Position numbers and translations under genes: made by a program
Notes under the pieces: generated by a model
What the model was told of the DNA's origin: nothing
What the model saw: only the letters and a program-made list of their open reading frames with translations
The model's database searches: none
Shown: positions 63,973 to 64,000 of the stretch, piece by piece
How the letters are laid out: the number at the start of each line of letters is the position of its first letter
Numbering within the stretch: the first letter of the stretch is position 1
From: Agromyces lapidis
Lineage (GTDB): Bacteria > Actinomycetota > Actinomycetes > Actinomycetales > Microbacteriaceae
Direction of reading: 5' to 3'
DNA: 64,000 bases
Assembly: GCF_009749405.1 (NCBI RefSeq)
Contig: NZ_WBIQ01000009.1
Location: forward strand, 274,355 to 338,354

Positions 63973-64000
63973 CTCCCCCTCTCCCCCTCTCCCCCTCTCC
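63973..64000. repeat. 8-bp tandem repeat CTCCCCCT at window end
   Basis: Three and a half perfect copies of CTCCCCCT run to the last base, 13 bases after the kinase stop. The array may continue beyond the window. Confidence 0.7.

Overview
The window comes from a very GC-rich actinobacterium. Third codon positions are almost always G or C, GTG and TTG starts occur, and lipoprotein and LAxTG surface-anchor signals are present. The gene mix (hadA/hadB next to murB, PucR regulators, FBP-domain and DUF1918 proteins, luciferase-like FMN enzymes) and one recurring intergenic repeat suggest Microbacteriaceae (Agromyces or Microbacterium-like). This is inference; there is no rRNA or tRNA gene in the window to confirm it. 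I see no CRISPR array, transposase, phage gene or replication origin.

Layout. 1-2.6 kb: murB (cut by the window start), two MaoC-type dehydratases and a DUF937 protein. 2.7-6.4 kb: a TetR regulator divergent from an MFS exporter plus YtcJ-type amidohydrolase, with a clear 21-bp operator between them. 6.4-7.0 kb: a gene-free stretch with two minisatellites and a large palindrome. 7.0-15.2 kb (minus): polyamine/GABA catabolism, in transcription order gabT, Glu-type dehydrogenase, gabD, amine oxidase, universal stress protein, amino-acid/polyamine permease. 15.3-24.0 kb (minus): a ferric/phosphonate-type ABC importer, an MFS transporter, a large LVIVD-repeat protein of unknown function and a LysR regulator. 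24.1-32.7 kb (plus): nine genes for degrading 3-hydroxykynurenine or 3-hydroxyanthranilate by meta cleavage through 2-aminomuconate to pyruvate and acetyl-CoA. 32.8-34.4 kb: a PucR regulator. 34.4-49.8 kb: mixed single genes and short operons (beta-glucosidase, SGNH hydrolase, cysteine-desulfurase-like enzyme, two flavin monooxygenases, fatty acid desaturase, a GntR/membrane-protein pair, DEAD-box helicase). 49.9-55.3 kb: a LacI-controlled sugar cluster (MFS, GH2, DUF2804, LacI). 55.5-58.3 kb: a membrane protein and a sortase-anchored nuclease/phosphatase-fold protein. 58.3-64 kb: an FrcBCA-like fructose importer divergent from LacI and PfkB kinase genes.

The most interesting signals are regulatory and structural. 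First, the same paired GTGTACAC box stands in front of gabT and in front of the PucR gene 17.5 kb away. The two genes point away from each other, which suggests that the transporter and kynurenine block was inserted between a regulator and its target operon. Second, a previously unnamed (to my knowledge) palindromic element occurs three times with arm starts 53-54 bp apart in every copy. Third, the tryptophan-side meta-cleavage operon is complete from 3-hydroxykynurenine to central metabolism, and it lies beside an orphan beta-propeller-like protein with its own LysR regulator and importers.
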